Assembly: GCA_022545805.1 (NCBI GenBank)
Contig: JAKEIJ010000166.1
Coordinates: 1-5,557 of the forward strand
Direction: 5' to 3'
Source of the DNA: Nitrosotalea sp.
GTDB taxonomy: Archaea; Thermoproteota; Nitrososphaeria; Nitrososphaerales; Nitrosopumilaceae
Length of the DNA: 5,557 nt
Below are positions 5,274 to 5,557 of this stretch, piece after piece. Each line of letters opens with the position of its first letter. Positions within the stretch are counted from its first letter, which is position 1. The position numbers were made by a program, and so were the translations under genes. The notes under the pieces are model-generated. The model made no database searches and was not told where the DNA came from. It worked only from the letters and a program-made list of their open reading frames with translations.

Positions 5274-5557
5274 TTATCTTTTCGTACATTCAATTATAAT
5301 CAACTCTTCATAGAACAGTTTCTTTTTTGCTGCAATTGTAACATGAAATCCAAGAGACTCTGCCAGTTGTACATGTGTTTCATACTTTGCAAGTGAAGAG
5401 GTCAGAAATATCATCTTGCCATTTTTTTCAATTCTTGAGCTGGCAGATTTTATTATTATACTTGGAATCACAGTACCGTCAGAGAGTCCATCTACTGCAG
5501 GATCAAGCAACTCGTCAGATGGCAGATACGGCAAGTTGCATACAACTAGATCAAATA
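5274..5557 (-). CDS. HemK/PrmC-like SAM-dependent methyltransferase, C-terminal part (5' end outside window)
   Basis: The gene enters from the right edge, and only about 94 C-terminal codons are visible. The visible part begins FDLVVCNLPYLPSDE. This is the strand and (N/D)PPY loop that holds the methyl-accepting amide in HemK-type glutamine or adenine N-methyltransferases. The tail has GKMIFLTSSL, a helix with AESLGF, and KKKLFYEELIIIE, matching the C-terminal strands and the FEEL-type end of archaeal HemK homologues. Such archaeal enzymes include the catalytic subunit that methylates the GGQ glutamine of the release factor aRF1, a plausible but unproven role here. The motif reads NLPY rather than NPPY. 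An in-frame TTG at 5532-5534 codes the leucine of this motif and is not a start. The S-adenosylmethionine-binding half lies outside the window. Confidence 0.85.
   Translation of the reverse strand, partial: FDLVVCNLPYLPSDELLDPAVDGLSDGTVIPSIIIKSASSRIEKNGKMIFLTSSLAKYETHVQLAESLGFHVTIAAKKKLFYEELIIIECTKR

Noticed and set aside
5532..5534. TTG as the start of a small 86-residue protein at the right edge
   Set aside because: This TTG encodes the leucine of the NLPY motif. The frame continues upstream with FDLVVCN to the window edge, so it is the tail of a larger methyltransferase.

Overview
The window looks like a piece of an ammonia-oxidising thaumarchaeon (Nitrososphaerota), most likely of the Nitrosopumilus/Nitrosarchaeum type. 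Several things point that way. The DNA is AT-rich with closely packed genes. Most start codons have a TATA-like box about 25-35 bases upstream, a spacing expected of leaderless archaeal transcripts. A class II serine tRNA has no encoded CCA. There is a cupredoxin-fold surface protein ending in a PEFG-CTERM-like sorting tail, and a methyltransferase with an archaeal HemK-type C-terminus. The genus is inferred from recognised protein style, not from a search.

Layout. Positions 3-1843 (+) hold a two-gene, ATGA-overlapped unit: an unrecognised cysteine-free protein of 340 residues, then a SirB1/transglutaminase-like protein with a helical, TPR-like tail. Positions 1833-3183 carry a minus-strand block. 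Read 5' to 3' on that strand it contains a calcineurin-like metallophosphoesterase, tRNA-Ser(GCU), a 53-residue zinc ribbon protein and a 56-residue coiled-coil protein. The last two are much shorter than the open frames around them, because their best starts sit just downstream of TATA-like boxes. Positions 3294-4322 (+) encode an isocitrate/isopropylmalate dehydrogenase family enzyme, probably isocitrate dehydrogenase, divergent from the phosphoesterase and probably starting at a TTG. Positions 4311-5234 (-) encode an exported, membrane-anchored cupredoxin-like protein. Positions 5274-5557 (-) are the C-terminal part of a HemK/PrmC-like methyltransferase that runs off the window.

How the genes relate. 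Most appear to be independently transcribed housekeeping or surface genes rather than one pathway. The dehydrogenase would supply 2-oxoglutarate in central carbon metabolism. The cupredoxin-like protein belongs to the cell surface, where these archaea use many copper proteins, but this copy has lost most of its copper ligands. The zinc ribbon and coiled-coil proteins could act in information processing, but nothing in the sequence proves it. No intergenic stretch exceeds 300 bases. I see no mobile element, CRISPR array or integrated virus.

The most noteworthy points are the copper-site-less cupredoxin with a variant PEFN sorting motif, the likely leaderless TTG start of the dehydrogenase, the SirB1-like protein without a nucleophilic cysteine beside an orphan protein, and a TTCGCGAA palindrome placed like an operator at the zinc ribbon gene. 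I do not find convincing evidence for a wholly new multi-gene system.
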